Assembly: GCF_004570345.1 (NCBI RefSeq)
Contig: NZ_SPQM01000005.1
Location: 1-64,000 of the forward strand
Direction of reading: 5' to 3'
Length of the DNA stretch: 64,000 nt
Source: Blastococcus sp. CT_GayMR20
GTDB lineage: Bacteria > Actinomycetota > Actinomycetes > Mycobacteriales > Geodermatophilaceae
Shown: positions 1 through 7,754 of the stretch, in pieces
Layout of the letters: every line of letters begins with the position of its first letter
Position numbering within the stretch: the first letter of the stretch is position 1
Position numbers and translations under genes: made by a program
The notes under the pieces: model-generated
What the model was told of the DNA's origin: nothing
The model's input: only the letters and a program-made list of their open reading frames with translations
Databases searched by the model: none

Positions 1-360
1 GCCGGTGGGCTCGTGGGTGATCGTCATGGTGACCCGGGTGCCGCCGGCGCCGGTGTCCTCGAGCTCGATCCGTGTCGTCCAGGTCTCCGGCGTCAGCTCG
101 AGCCGGGTCGTGACCAGCCGCGGGGGCGACCAGTCCACGATCTCCCCTTGGGGCGCCCCCGCCGCGGGCGGGAACCCGTCGAGCCGGCCCGGTGCGCAGA
201 CGAACGTCGTCCCGACCCCGGGCTCGGCGGCGTCGTCCCCGACCACGTAGGAGACGTCGCAGACCGCGCAGTACGGCTCCAGGACGGCGAGGGCGCGCCA
301 GACCTCGGCCCGCGGCTCGGGCACGTCGCGGACGCCGGTGGCCGTCGTCGTCCCGGTCAT
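1..360 (-). CDS. SRPBCC (polyketide cyclase-like) family protein, cut by window edge
   Basis: The reverse strand reads from an ATG at 360 without a stop to base 1, giving at least 120 residues. The sequence has the pattern of a START/SRPBCC ligand-binding domain: an early region 'PEPRAEVWRAL', then 'VGTTFVCAPGRL', 'EIVDWSPPRL' and a beta-rich 'RIELEDTGAGGTRVTMTITHEPTG'. Such proteins bind hydrophobic ligands or act as cyclases; no substrate can be inferred. It lies 14 bp downstream of the GntR regulator gene on the same strand, so the two may be cotranscribed. The C-terminus is outside the window. Confidence 0.72.
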   Translation of the reverse strand, partial: MTGTTTATGVRDVPEPRAEVWRALAVLEPYCAVCDVSYVVGDDAAEPGVGTTFVCAPGRLDGFPPAAGAPQGEIVDWSPPRLVTTRLELTPETWTTRIELEDTGAGGTRVTMTITHEPTG

Positions 361-374
361 GTCAGGTCGGTCAC

Positions 375-1115
375 TCAGCGGCCGCCGACCGAGACCTCGA
401 ACTCGACCTGGCTGACGTCGGGACGCAGCCGGGAGAAGCTGTGCACCAGCGGATGGCCGCTGCTGTCCCGGACGGTGGTGCGGACGACGAGCAGCGGCGA
501 GCCGGCGACGATGTGCAGGAGATCGGCCTCGTCGGGGGCCGCGGTGCCGACGTCGACGACGATCCGGGCGGTCGCGAGGTCGGCGGAGTACTCGCGGCGC
601 AGGAAGTCGTAGAGCGAGCCCTCGCTGAAGTCCGCCTCGACGGCTCCGGCGTACAGGGCCGCCGGCAGGAAGCTGTGCGCCACGTGGTTGGGCTCGCCGT
701 CGAGACTGCGCAGCCGCTCGAGCTCCACGACGTCGGCCGTGCCCTCCAGGGCCAGTTCCACGGCCACCGGAGCCGGGGCCGGGACGATCCGCTGGGTGAG
801 CACCTTCGTGCCCACCTGGGCGCCCTGCTCGCTCATCACCGAGCTGAAGCCGGCGATCCGGTGGACGAAGCTCTCGCGGTACTCGTGCCGGATGGCCGGC
901 CGGGTCACGTACGTGCCACGGCCCTGCTCGCGGACGAGGTGACCGTCGGCGACGAGGCCGTCGACTGCGCGGCGCAGCGTGATGCGGCTGACGCCGTACT
1001 CGGCGCAGAGGACGGGCTCCGGCGGGAGGACGGTGTGCTCGGGCAGCGCGGCGACGCGGCGCCGGAGGTGCTCGCGGACCGACAGGTACTTCGGTCCGGT
1101 GACGGGGCTGACCAC
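375..1115 (-). CDS. GntR family (HutC/UTRA subfamily) transcriptional regulator
   Basis: 246 residues starting at a GTG. Residues about 8-72 form the GntR winged helix ('LPPEPVLCAEYGVSRITLRRAVDGLVADGHLVREQGRGTYV') and residues about 90-240 a UTRA effector-binding domain. UTRA regulators usually bind sugars, sugar phosphates or other small metabolites and often control the adjacent operon. The gene diverges from the 6-phosphofructokinase gene, and the intergenic region holds an imperfect palindrome and a near-duplicate 16-bp motif, which suggests joint control. The effector is unknown. Confidence 0.9.
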   Translation of the reverse strand: MVSPVTGPKYLSVREHLRRRVAALPEHTVLPPEPVLCAEYGVSRITLRRAVDGLVADGHLVREQGRGTYVTRPAIRHEYRESFVHRIAGFSSVMSEQGAQVGTKVLTQRIVPAPAPVAVELALEGTADVVELERLRSLDGEPNHVAHSFLPAALYAGAVEADFSEGSLYDFLRREYSADLATARIVVDVGTAAPDEADLLHIVAGSPLLVVRTTVRDSSGHPLVHSFSRLRPDVSQVEFEVSVGGR

Positions 1116-1145
1116 GCGTCAAAGGTACGGGATCGCAAGACGTCT

Positions 1146-1226
1146 GGACGTCATGTCGTATGAGACGTCCGTTTCGCCCGTCCGGACGACACGCCGGGGC
1201 GGAATCATCAGGACGTCATGACGTAT
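1146..1226. promoter_or_regulatory. Duplicated 16-bp motif and palindrome in the GntR/pfkA divergent promoter
   Basis: GGACGTCATGTCGTAT at 1146-1161 recurs at 1211-1226 with one change (A for T). The first copy also forms the left arm of an inverted repeat, GGACGTC ... GACGTCC (1146-1152 and 1164-1170). A repeated, partly palindromic motif between a UTRA-type regulator and its divergent neighbour is the usual layout of GntR operators. The second copy overlaps the ATG at 1218, which supports the downstream GTG (1260) as the true pfkA start. Binding by this GntR protein is inferred. Confidence 0.5.
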
Positions 1227-1259
1227 CGTCGGGCGCTCGGCCAGCAGAAGGAGCGACCG

Positions 1260-2288
1260 GTGCGCATCGGTGTCCTCACCGGCGGGGGCGACTGCCCCGG
1301 CCTGAACGCAGTCATCCGGTCCGTCGTCCGTACGGCGACGACCCACTACGGCAGCGAGGTCATCGGCTTCCGCGACGGCTGGCGCGGCCTGCTGGAGGAC
1401 CGGACGACGCCGCTGGACATCGCCGCCGTCGACGGCCTCCTCACCCGGGGCGGGACGACACTCGGCTCGGCGCGGGTCGCCCCCGAGCGGCTGGACGCCG
1501 GCATCGCGGAGATGAAGGGGGTGCTCGCCCGCCACGGCGTCGACGTCCTCATCCCGATCGGCGGGGAGGGCACCCTGACGGCTGCGCACCTGCTGTCGCG
1601 GGCCGGCGTCCCGGTCGTGGGGATCCCGAAGACGATCGACAACGACATCGACGAGACCGACCTGACCTTCGGCTTCGACACGGCGGTCAGCATCGCCACC
1701 GAGATGATCGACCGGCTGCACACCACCGCCGAGTCGCACCAGCGGGTGCTGCTGGTCGAGGTGATGGGCCGGCACGCCGGCTGGATCGCGCTGCACGCAG
1801 GCCTGGCGTCCGGGGCGCACCTCACCCTGGTGCCGGAGGAGCCGTTCGACGTCGAGGAGGTCTGCCGCCTGGTCACCGCCCGGTTCGACCGCGGCGACTC
1901 GCACGTCATCGGCGTCGTCGCGGAGGGCGCCACCCCGCTGCCTGGCACGATGCCGTTGCGCGACGGCGGCGTCGACGAGTTCGGCCACCGCCGGTTCACC
2001 GGGGTCGCCCAGCAGCTCGGCGACGAGCTGGAGCGGCGCACCGGCAAGGAGGTCCGCACCACCGTCCTCGGGCACGTCCAGCGCGGCGGCACCCCCACCT
2101 CGTTCGACCGGGTCCTGGCGACCCGGTTCGGCCTGCACGCCACGGTCGCCGCCCACGAGGGGGCGCACGGGCAGATGGTGGCGCTGCGCGGAACCGAGAT
2201 CGAGCTCGTCCCGCTGGCCAAGGCCGTCGCGAAGCTGAAGACGGTGAGCGCCTCCCGGCTGGCCGAGACGGGGGCCTTCACCGGCTGA
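1260..2288 (+). CDS. pfkA: 6-phosphofructokinase
   Basis: 342 residues from the GTG at 1260, chosen because AAGGAG lies about 8 bp upstream and the protein then begins with the family's 'RIGVLTGGGDCPGLNAVIR'. Other family motifs are 'GGEGTLTAAHLL', 'PKTIDNDIDETDLTFGFDTA' (substrate and catalytic Asp region), 'EVMGRHAGWIA' and 'LGHVQRGGTPTSFDR'. The enzyme phosphorylates fructose 6-phosphate to fructose 1,6-bisphosphate in glycolysis. The Gly in 'GGEG' favours ATP, while the Lys in 'PKTIDND' is shared with PPi-using relatives, so donor specificity is probable rather than certain. It diverges from a GntR/UTRA regulator. Confidence 0.93.
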   Translation: MRIGVLTGGGDCPGLNAVIRSVVRTATTHYGSEVIGFRDGWRGLLEDRTTPLDIAAVDGLLTRGGTTLGSARVAPERLDAGIAEMKGVLARHGVDVLIPIGGEGTLTAAHLLSRAGVPVVGIPKTIDNDIDETDLTFGFDTAVSIATEMIDRLHTTAESHQRVLLVEVMGRHAGWIALHAGLASGAHLTLVPEEPFDVEEVCRLVTARFDRGDSHVIGVVAEGATPLPGTMPLRDGGVDEFGHRRFTGVAQQLGDELERRTGKEVRTTVLGHVQRGGTPTSFDRVLATRFGLHATVAAHEGAHGQMVALRGTEIELVPLAKAVAKLKTVSASRLAETGAFTG

Positions 2289-2426
2289 TTCGGCCCCGCG
2301 GGCGGCGCTCGGACCGCGTGAAGTGCGAAACCGCGGGTAGGGGCGGCAGGATGCGGCCCGTAGTCATCCGGGGACACCCGGTGGGGCGGCTGCGCTCAGT
2401 GCTGCGCGCGGACGAGGGAGTGACCA

Positions 2427-2996
2427 GTGGCGGACACGGGGGACTGGCGGATGCGCCGATGGGAGACGACCCACCGGCGGGTCTACGACGTGGCGATGGG
2501 CCTGTTCAGGGAGCACGGCTTCGAGCGGGTGAGCGTCGGCCAGATCGCCACGGCGGCGGAGGTCTCCGTGCCGACGTTCTACGCGCACTACCCGTCGAAG
2601 GAACACCTCGTCATGCAACTGCCGAGCGCCGAGGACATGGAGGCGCTCGTGGCCGCCCTCCCGGCCGAACTGCCGCTGCGGGAGCGCCTGAAGCACGCCC
2701 CGGCCATCTGGGTGTCCGCCTGGAGCCTGGAGGAACGGGAGGCCACTCTGGCGCGGTGGCGGATCATCGCGGCCACCCCGGCGCTGCGGACGCGGGCCGC
2801 GGAGTTCGAGCGCACCACGGCCAACCTGATCAGCGACGCGCTGCGGAAACAGGCGGGCGGCGCGCTCCCTCCGGCGGACGCCGTCGTCGTCCAGGTCTTC
2901 ATGGCCGCCTTCACCGCGGGTGTGCTCGCGTGGGCGGACCGCGACGGCGAGCGCAAGCTCGAGGAGCTCATCGACGAGGCGTTCGAGGCCCTGTAG
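2427..2996 (+). CDS. TetR/AcrR family transcriptional regulator
   Basis: 189 residues, GTG start preceded by GAGGGAG. The N-terminal helix-turn-helix is typical ('VYDVAMGLFREHGFERVSVGQIATAAEVSVPTFYAHYPSKEHLV', split here by family consensus positions about 18-60). The C-terminal ligand-binding region is alpha-helical and not assignable to a ligand class. The 138-bp gap upstream separates it from pfkA; the next gene is convergent, so no obvious adjacent target operon is visible. Confidence 0.88.
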   Translation: MADTGDWRMRRWETTHRRVYDVAMGLFREHGFERVSVGQIATAAEVSVPTFYAHYPSKEHLVMQLPSAEDMEALVAALPAELPLRERLKHAPAIWVSAWSLEEREATLARWRIIAATPALRTRAAEFERTTANLISDALRKQAGGALPPADAVVVQVFMAAFTAGVLAWADRDGERKLEELIDEAFEAL

Positions 2997-3012
2997 GGCC
3001 GCAGCCCACGAC

Positions 3013-4209
3013 TCAGCCGGGCAGTGGCCGCAGTTCCACGACCGTGACCTCGGGCCGCGCCCCGATCCGCATCGGCGGACCCCAGTAGCCGGCGCCCGAC
3101 GTGACGTAGAGCTGGGTGTCCCCGTGCCGGGTGAGCCCCTCGACGGACGGCTGGTCCAGCCGGATCGCGTAGTCGAAGGGCCACAGCTGGCCGCCGTGCG
3201 TGTGGCCGGAGAGCTGCAGGCCGACGCCGGCCGCTCGTGCCTGGTCGACCATGACGGGCTGGTGGGCCAGGAGGACGACGGGCGTCGCGTCGTCGCGTCC
3301 GTCGAGGGCGGCGTCGAGGTCCGCGCCGTGCCCGGGCAGGCCCGAGGACGCCGCCGTCCGGTCGTCGATGCCGGCCAGGTCGAAGGACGCCGCGCCGCGC
3401 CGGATGGCGACGCGTTCGTTGCGCAGCACGTCCACCCCGAGCGTCGGCAGGTGCCGCAGCCAGGCGTTCGTGTCGACGAAGTACTCGTGGTTGCCGGTCA
3501 CGAAGAACACGCCCTGCGCGCTGACCAGGTCGGCGAGTGGCGCCGCCTCCTCGCGCAGCTCGCTCACGTCGCCGTCCACCAGGTCGCCGACGATCGCGAC
3601 GACGTCCGGGCGCTGCTCGTTCACGAGCTCGACGAGCCGCTCGAAGCGGCGGCCGCCGTAGGTGGCCGAGAGGTGCCCGTCGGAGAAGGTGACGATCCGC
3701 AGGCCGTCGAGCGAGGGATCCAGGCCGGCCAGGGTCACCGGCACCCGGCGGACGACGGGTGCGGAGTTGGCGAAGTACGCCCCCGTGCCGGCCGTCCCGA
3801 GGGCGATCGCCCCCGCCGTGACGGCGAGGCTGCGCGCCAGGAACAACCGCCGCGCGGGATCCGGTGGCCCTTCCGGGAGAGCTTCGTCTCTCCTCCGGCG
3901 CAGCAGCAGCCGGCCCACGAGCCGCACGGGCTCCAGGAACAGCAGCGCGAGGAAGCCGTAGAACGCGATCCCGAGCCAGCTGTAGGCGACCCAGTCCAGC
4001 GGCGCCGAGGCGCCGAGGGGCAGCGTCCGGCGCAGCGAGATCGCGAGCACCGGCAGCAGCATGAGGCCGACGGTCAGCAGCGTCAGCCGCCGGCGGACCT
4101 GGCCAGGCGGCGTCGTGCCGCGGACCAGCCGGAACCAGAGATAGCCGTGCAGCAGCGTCATGGCCAGCAGGACGACGGTGCCGAAACCGAGCAACCGGAT
4201 CAGGGACAC
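3013..4209 (-). CDS. Membrane-anchored metallophosphoesterase
   Basis: 398 residues from the GTG at 4209; a longer in-frame reading upstream lacks family features. About four hydrophobic segments occupy residues 1-175 and are followed by a calcineurin-like phosphoesterase domain. Metal-site motifs are present: 'SDGHL', 'GDLVDG', 'GNHEYF', 'AHQP' and 'SGHTHGGQLWP'. The family (YkuE-like) hydrolyses phosphoester bonds on the outer face of the membrane, but the physiological substrate is not known. The first metal motif has Gly where Leu or Thr is more usual between Asp and His, which should not affect metal binding. Confidence 0.88.
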   Translation of the reverse strand: MSLIRLLGFGTVVLLAMTLLHGYLWFRLVRGTTPPGQVRRRLTLLTVGLMLLPVLAISLRRTLPLGASAPLDWVAYSWLGIAFYGFLALLFLEPVRLVGRLLLRRRRDEALPEGPPDPARRLFLARSLAVTAGAIALGTAGTGAYFANSAPVVRRVPVTLAGLDPSLDGLRIVTFSDGHLSATYGGRRFERLVELVNEQRPDVVAIVGDLVDGDVSELREEAAPLADLVSAQGVFFVTGNHEYFVDTNAWLRHLPTLGVDVLRNERVAIRRGAASFDLAGIDDRTAASSGLPGHGADLDAALDGRDDATPVVLLAHQPVMVDQARAAGVGLQLSGHTHGGQLWPFDYAIRLDQPSVEGLTRHGDTQLYVTSGAGYWGPPMRIGARPEVTVVELRPLPG

Positions 4210-4273
4210 CGGCGCCCCGGCTCGCACAGCACGGTCCCACTGTCGCAGGTGCGGCGGGCCGGCCGCCGTACAG

Positions 4274-5803
4274 CTAGCGCGCGGCGCGGTCCAGGGCCTT
4301 GCGGAGCTTCGGCTCCTCGGCCCAGAACGCCTCCTCGGCCCGCTCGGCGCGCGCCTGCTCGAGCGCGTGCAGCCGGCCGTAGGTGAAGGTGCTCTCCCCC
4401 TCGGCGAAGGCCACGACCCCGAAGCGGCGGCAGTGCTCGCGGGTGACCGTCGTGTCCTGCAGCTCGCCCAGGTCCGCCTGGATGCGCTTGGCGGCACGCA
4501 CGAGGGGCTTCGCCGGCCCGAGCTCACCGGTGCCGATCTCGGCCGCGTAGCGCACGCGCTTCGCGGCCTTGCGGACGGCGTGCAGGGCCTCGTGCCGCTG
4601 CTCCTCGGATGCCTTCTCGGCGGTCGCGAGATGCCGGCGCAGTCGCTGCACCGAACTCCCGACGGCCTTCCGGAGCACGGGGCGCACCGGGCTCCCTGCC
4701 TTCCCGGTGAAGGGCGGCTCGGCGAGCAGCGCGTGCAGGGCGTCGAGGAGCTGCAGGTATCTCGGCTCCGAGAGCGTGACGAGAGCGCGGTCGAGCCCGG
4801 CCCGGGCCTCGCGGATCTGCGCCTGCTGCAGCCGCGCCGCCACCGGCCCGAGCACCAGTTCCTCCGGCTGCCCCCGCACGAGCTCCCGCAGGTGGGCCAG
4901 CGCCACCTCGTCGTCCCGGGCGTTCGACAGCTGCCCGCCCAGCCAGCGGAGCTCCTCCCGCAGTGGCGCCGTCGCCTCCCGGTCGAGCACCGCTCGGAAC
5001 GCCGCGAGCGTGCTGCGGAGGCGCCGCGCGGAGACCCGGAGCTGGTGGACGGCGTCGGGCTGCTGGGTGCGCAGGTCGAGGTCTGCCTGCTGCAGCGCGG
5101 CGACCTGCTCGCCGAGGGCTGCCTGCACGAACTCGCCGGCCCGGGGGCGCTTGTCCTTCCGGCCCCGCTCCGCCGGGAGGGCGCCGGCCGCCAGCCGCGC
5201 CGCCAGCACGCGCCCGGCCTTCGACGCCGACTCCGACGGGCGGGCGCCGGCTCCGGTGAGGAGCTCCGCCACTGTCCCCAGGAGCTCCTCGCCGCCGTCG
5301 ACCAGCTCCACCTCGAGCTCGCGCCAGACCTGCACCTCGGCCGGCTCGCCGATCCCGACGGCCGGCGTCGTCGCGGTCACCGTGTCGTCGGCCAACTCGG
5401 CCAGGGTCCGCCCGTCGGCGTCCCGGACGTGGGTGACGACCCGGCGCGTCCGGAGGGTGGCGACCGGACCGGTCGCAGCGCCGCGGAGGATCCCCCGCAC
5501 CGGCGCGAGGAAGCCCTTCGGCGGGTTCTTGACCGCCCGCCCCAGCGGTGCGTGCAGCTCGCGCCGCGCGGGCCCGGCCGGCAGCTTGAGGTGCCAGCCC
5601 GCGTCGGCGCCCCCGGTGCGGCGGCGCAGCGTCACCCGCGCCCGCAGCAGCCGCAGGTCGGATGTGTCGTGGTAGACCGCCTCGAGCTCGTGGACCACCG
5701 GCGCGTCGACCGTCGCGACGCCGTCCAGGCCCGCCAGCCCGGGCAGCGCGAAGGTCTCGTCGACGTCGAACTTGCGCTCGACCTCCAGGTGTCCGGCAGT
5801 CAC
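4274..5803 (-). CDS. CYTH and CHAD domain-containing protein
   Basis: 509 residues from the GTG at 5803. Residues about 4-200 are a CYTH (triphosphate tunnel) domain with the diagnostic ExExK motif in 'LEVERKF' and several Arg/Lys strand residues. Residues about 215-505 are a CHAD domain, a helical bundle rich in conserved His and Arg ('AVHQLRVSARRLRSTL', 'HAVRKAAKRVRY'). CHAD domains bind inorganic polyphosphate and CYTH domains hydrolyse or bind triphosphate compounds, so a polyphosphate-linked role is likely. It is a single gene with neighbours of unrelated function. Confidence 0.9.
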   Translation of the reverse strand: MTAGHLEVERKFDVDETFALPGLAGLDGVATVDAPVVHELEAVYHDTSDLRLLRARVTLRRRTGGADAGWHLKLPAGPARRELHAPLGRAVKNPPKGFLAPVRGILRGAATGPVATLRTRRVVTHVRDADGRTLAELADDTVTATTPAVGIGEPAEVQVWRELEVELVDGGEELLGTVAELLTGAGARPSESASKAGRVLAARLAAGALPAERGRKDKRPRAGEFVQAALGEQVAALQQADLDLRTQQPDAVHQLRVSARRLRSTLAAFRAVLDREATAPLREELRWLGGQLSNARDDEVALAHLRELVRGQPEELVLGPVAARLQQAQIREARAGLDRALVTLSEPRYLQLLDALHALLAEPPFTGKAGSPVRPVLRKAVGSSVQRLRRHLATAEKASEEQRHEALHAVRKAAKRVRYAAEIGTGELGPAKPLVRAAKRIQADLGELQDTTVTREHCRRFGVVAFAEGESTFTYGRLHALEQARAERAEEAFWAEEPKLRKALDRAAR

Positions 5804-5880
5804 GACTGCGAACCTAGGCGCGCGGCGGTTCCTCCACCACGCCGACGGGGCTCGCGGCACCGCTGGCTACGGTGACCGCG

Positions 5881-6849
5881 ATGGCCGCACCGGTTCGCGT
5901 CCGCCGCCGGACGGCGGTCGCCGTCGCGCTGCCGTGGGTGGGATGGGCGGTCGTCCGGGTGACCGGAACGGAGCGCGGATTCCCCCTCGTGCCGGCGATC
6001 TCCTTCACCCCCTACGCCGCGGTCACCGCCGTCCTGCCTCTCGCCGCCGCGGTCCTGGCCGGATCCGTCCCGGCCGCGGCGCTGTCGGCGGGCGCGGGCG
6101 CGGCACTCGCCGGGGCGGTGCTGTCCCGGGCCGGGGGATCGCCGGCACCGGCGGAGGGGCGCACCCGCCGAGTGCGCGTCGCGACTGTCAGCCTGCGCAA
6201 GGGGCTGGTGGAGGCCCGGCCGGTCCTCGACCTGGTTCGCCGGCACGACGTCGACGTCCTCTCGGTGCAGGAGCTGACCCCCCGGGCCGAGGCGGCCCTG
6301 CGGGCGGCGGGGATCGACGAGGTGCTGCCCCACGCGCACGTGATCCCGGCCCGCCCCGGATCCGTGCCGGCGGGCTCCGGCGCCGTGTGGACCCGCCTGA
6401 TCGTGCTCGACCGCGGTGCCGAACCCGGGACCTTCGAGCAGCCGACCGTACGGCTGGCGGTCGACGGCGCACCGGACCTCGTGCTCACCGCCGTCCACAC
6501 GACCCCGCCGGCGACCTCGCCGGCCGCCGTCCGGGCCTGGACCGGGGACCTCGCTGCCCTTCCGGACCCGGAGGCCGGCGTCCTGCGCGTGCTGGCCGGC
6601 GACTACAACGCCACCTTCGACCACGCCGCCTTCCGGGCGGTGCTGCGCCGCGGATACGTCGACGCCGCGCGGGTCGCGGGTGGCGCACTGGCGTGGACCT
6701 GGCACCCCCTCCGGCTGCGGGTCCCCCGCCTCGCCGTGGACCACGTGCTCGTCGACCCGCGGATCACGGTGGCCGACGTGGGGCTCGTCGCGGTCCACGG
6801 CAGCGACCACCGGGCCGTCGTCGCCGACCTCGTGCTGCCGGCCCGATGA
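5881..6849 (+). CDS. Endonuclease/exonuclease/phosphatase family protein, membrane-anchored
   Basis: 322 residues from the ATG at 5881 (a GTG at 5872 is an alternative). Two to three hydrophobic segments fill residues about 12-90. They are followed by an EEP fold with 'DVLSVQEL' (metal-binding Glu), 'LAGDYNATF', 'LAVDHVLVDP' and the C-terminal 'GSDHRAVVADL' His-Asp signature. The family cleaves phosphodiester bonds in nucleic acids, lipids or phosphorylated head groups; the substrate here is unknown. The membrane anchor with the enzyme domain outside is common in Actinobacteria. Confidence 0.87.
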   Translation: MAAPVRVRRRTAVAVALPWVGWAVVRVTGTERGFPLVPAISFTPYAAVTAVLPLAAAVLAGSVPAAALSAGAGAALAGAVLSRAGGSPAPAEGRTRRVRVATVSLRKGLVEARPVLDLVRRHDVDVLSVQELTPRAEAALRAAGIDEVLPHAHVIPARPGSVPAGSGAVWTRLIVLDRGAEPGTFEQPTVRLAVDGAPDLVLTAVHTTPPATSPAAVRAWTGDLAALPDPEAGVLRVLAGDYNATFDHAAFRAVLRRGYVDAARVAGGALAWTWHPLRLRVPRLAVDHVLVDPRITVADVGLVAVHGSDHRAVVADLVLPAR

Positions 6850-6892
6850 CGGCGATGTTCACCGAGCGGCCCGGCTGGGCACGATCATTCCC

Positions 6893-7750
6893 ATGCTGAG
6901 CGAGCGAGAGGTCTCCACCTCCATCGGGAGCACCGTGTACGGCACCAACGGCGACAAGCTCGGCACCGTCGAGCACTTCTACGTCGACGACCGCACCGGA
7001 GCGCCGACGTGGGTCGCGGTGACCACCGGGCTCTTCGGCACGAAGCAGTCGATCGTCCCTGCGGTGGACGCCACCATCGAGGAGTCGGGCGGACTGCGGG
7101 TACCGGTCACCGCCGAAGCGGTGAAGGGCGCGCCGCACCTGACCGGCGACCACCTCACGCCCCACGACGAGGCCGAGCTGCGCCGCCACTACGGCCTGGG
7201 ACAGGCGGGCGGTGAGGCGGTGGCCCCGGTCGTCGACGCGCCCGTGCCCGCCTCGCTGACCGACGCACCGGTCGACCGGACCCAGCCGGTACCCGTCGAT
7301 GCCGAGGGCGGGATGGTGCGCAACGAGGAGCGCCTGGTCGTCGGCACCGAGCGGGTGGCGACCACCCGCGCGCGGATCGTGAAGTACGTGGTGACGGAGG
7401 AGGTCCAGATCACCGTGCCGATCCGGCGCGAGGAGATCCGCGTCGAGGAGGTGCCGGTCGACGCCCCGGACCTGCCGGGCGAGTCGCTGCTCGACGACGG
7501 CCGTCCGGGGACGGACGTCCAGGGCATGCCGGCGGGCGACGGGCTGCCCGGCGAGATCATCCTCCACACCGAGCGACCGGTGGTGACCGTCGAGGTCGTG
7601 CCGGTCGAGCGGGTCCGCCTGCGCACCGAGGTCGTGCAGGGGCAGGAGACGGTCACGGAGCAGGTCCAGCGCGAGCAGATCGCCGTCGACCAGCACGCAG
7701 TGCCGCGGACGACCGCCCGGCACGCGGCCACCGACGATCCGGCCGTCTGA
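6893..7750 (+). CDS. PRC-barrel and DUF2382 domain protein (stress-type YsnF-like)
   Basis: 285 residues from the ATG at 6893. Residues about 5-80 form a PRC barrel ('STVYGTNGDKLGTVEHFYVDDRTGAPTWVAV'). Residues about 140-270 carry a DUF2382 region with repeated charged beta strands ('EERLVVGTERVATTRARI', 'VQREQIAVDQH'). Proteins of this type are abundant in stress-resistant actinobacteria and are often linked to desiccation or general stress; the molecular role is unknown. It is separated from the upstream EEP gene by 43 bp. Confidence 0.87.
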   Translation: MLSEREVSTSIGSTVYGTNGDKLGTVEHFYVDDRTGAPTWVAVTTGLFGTKQSIVPAVDATIEESGGLRVPVTAEAVKGAPHLTGDHLTPHDEAELRRHYGLGQAGGEAVAPVVDAPVPASLTDAPVDRTQPVPVDAEGGMVRNEERLVVGTERVATTRARIVKYVVTEEVQITVPIRREEIRVEEVPVDAPDLPGESLLDDGRPGTDVQGMPAGDGLPGEIILHTERPVVTVEVVPVERVRLRTEVVQGQETVTEQVQREQIAVDQHAVPRTTARHAATDDPAV

Positions 7751-7754
7751 CCCC

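Noticed and set aside
1218..1259. ATG at 1218 as the phosphofructokinase start
   Set aside because: It lacks a ribosome site, overlaps the repeated operator motif and adds residues not seen in the family; the GTG at 1260 has AAGGAG.
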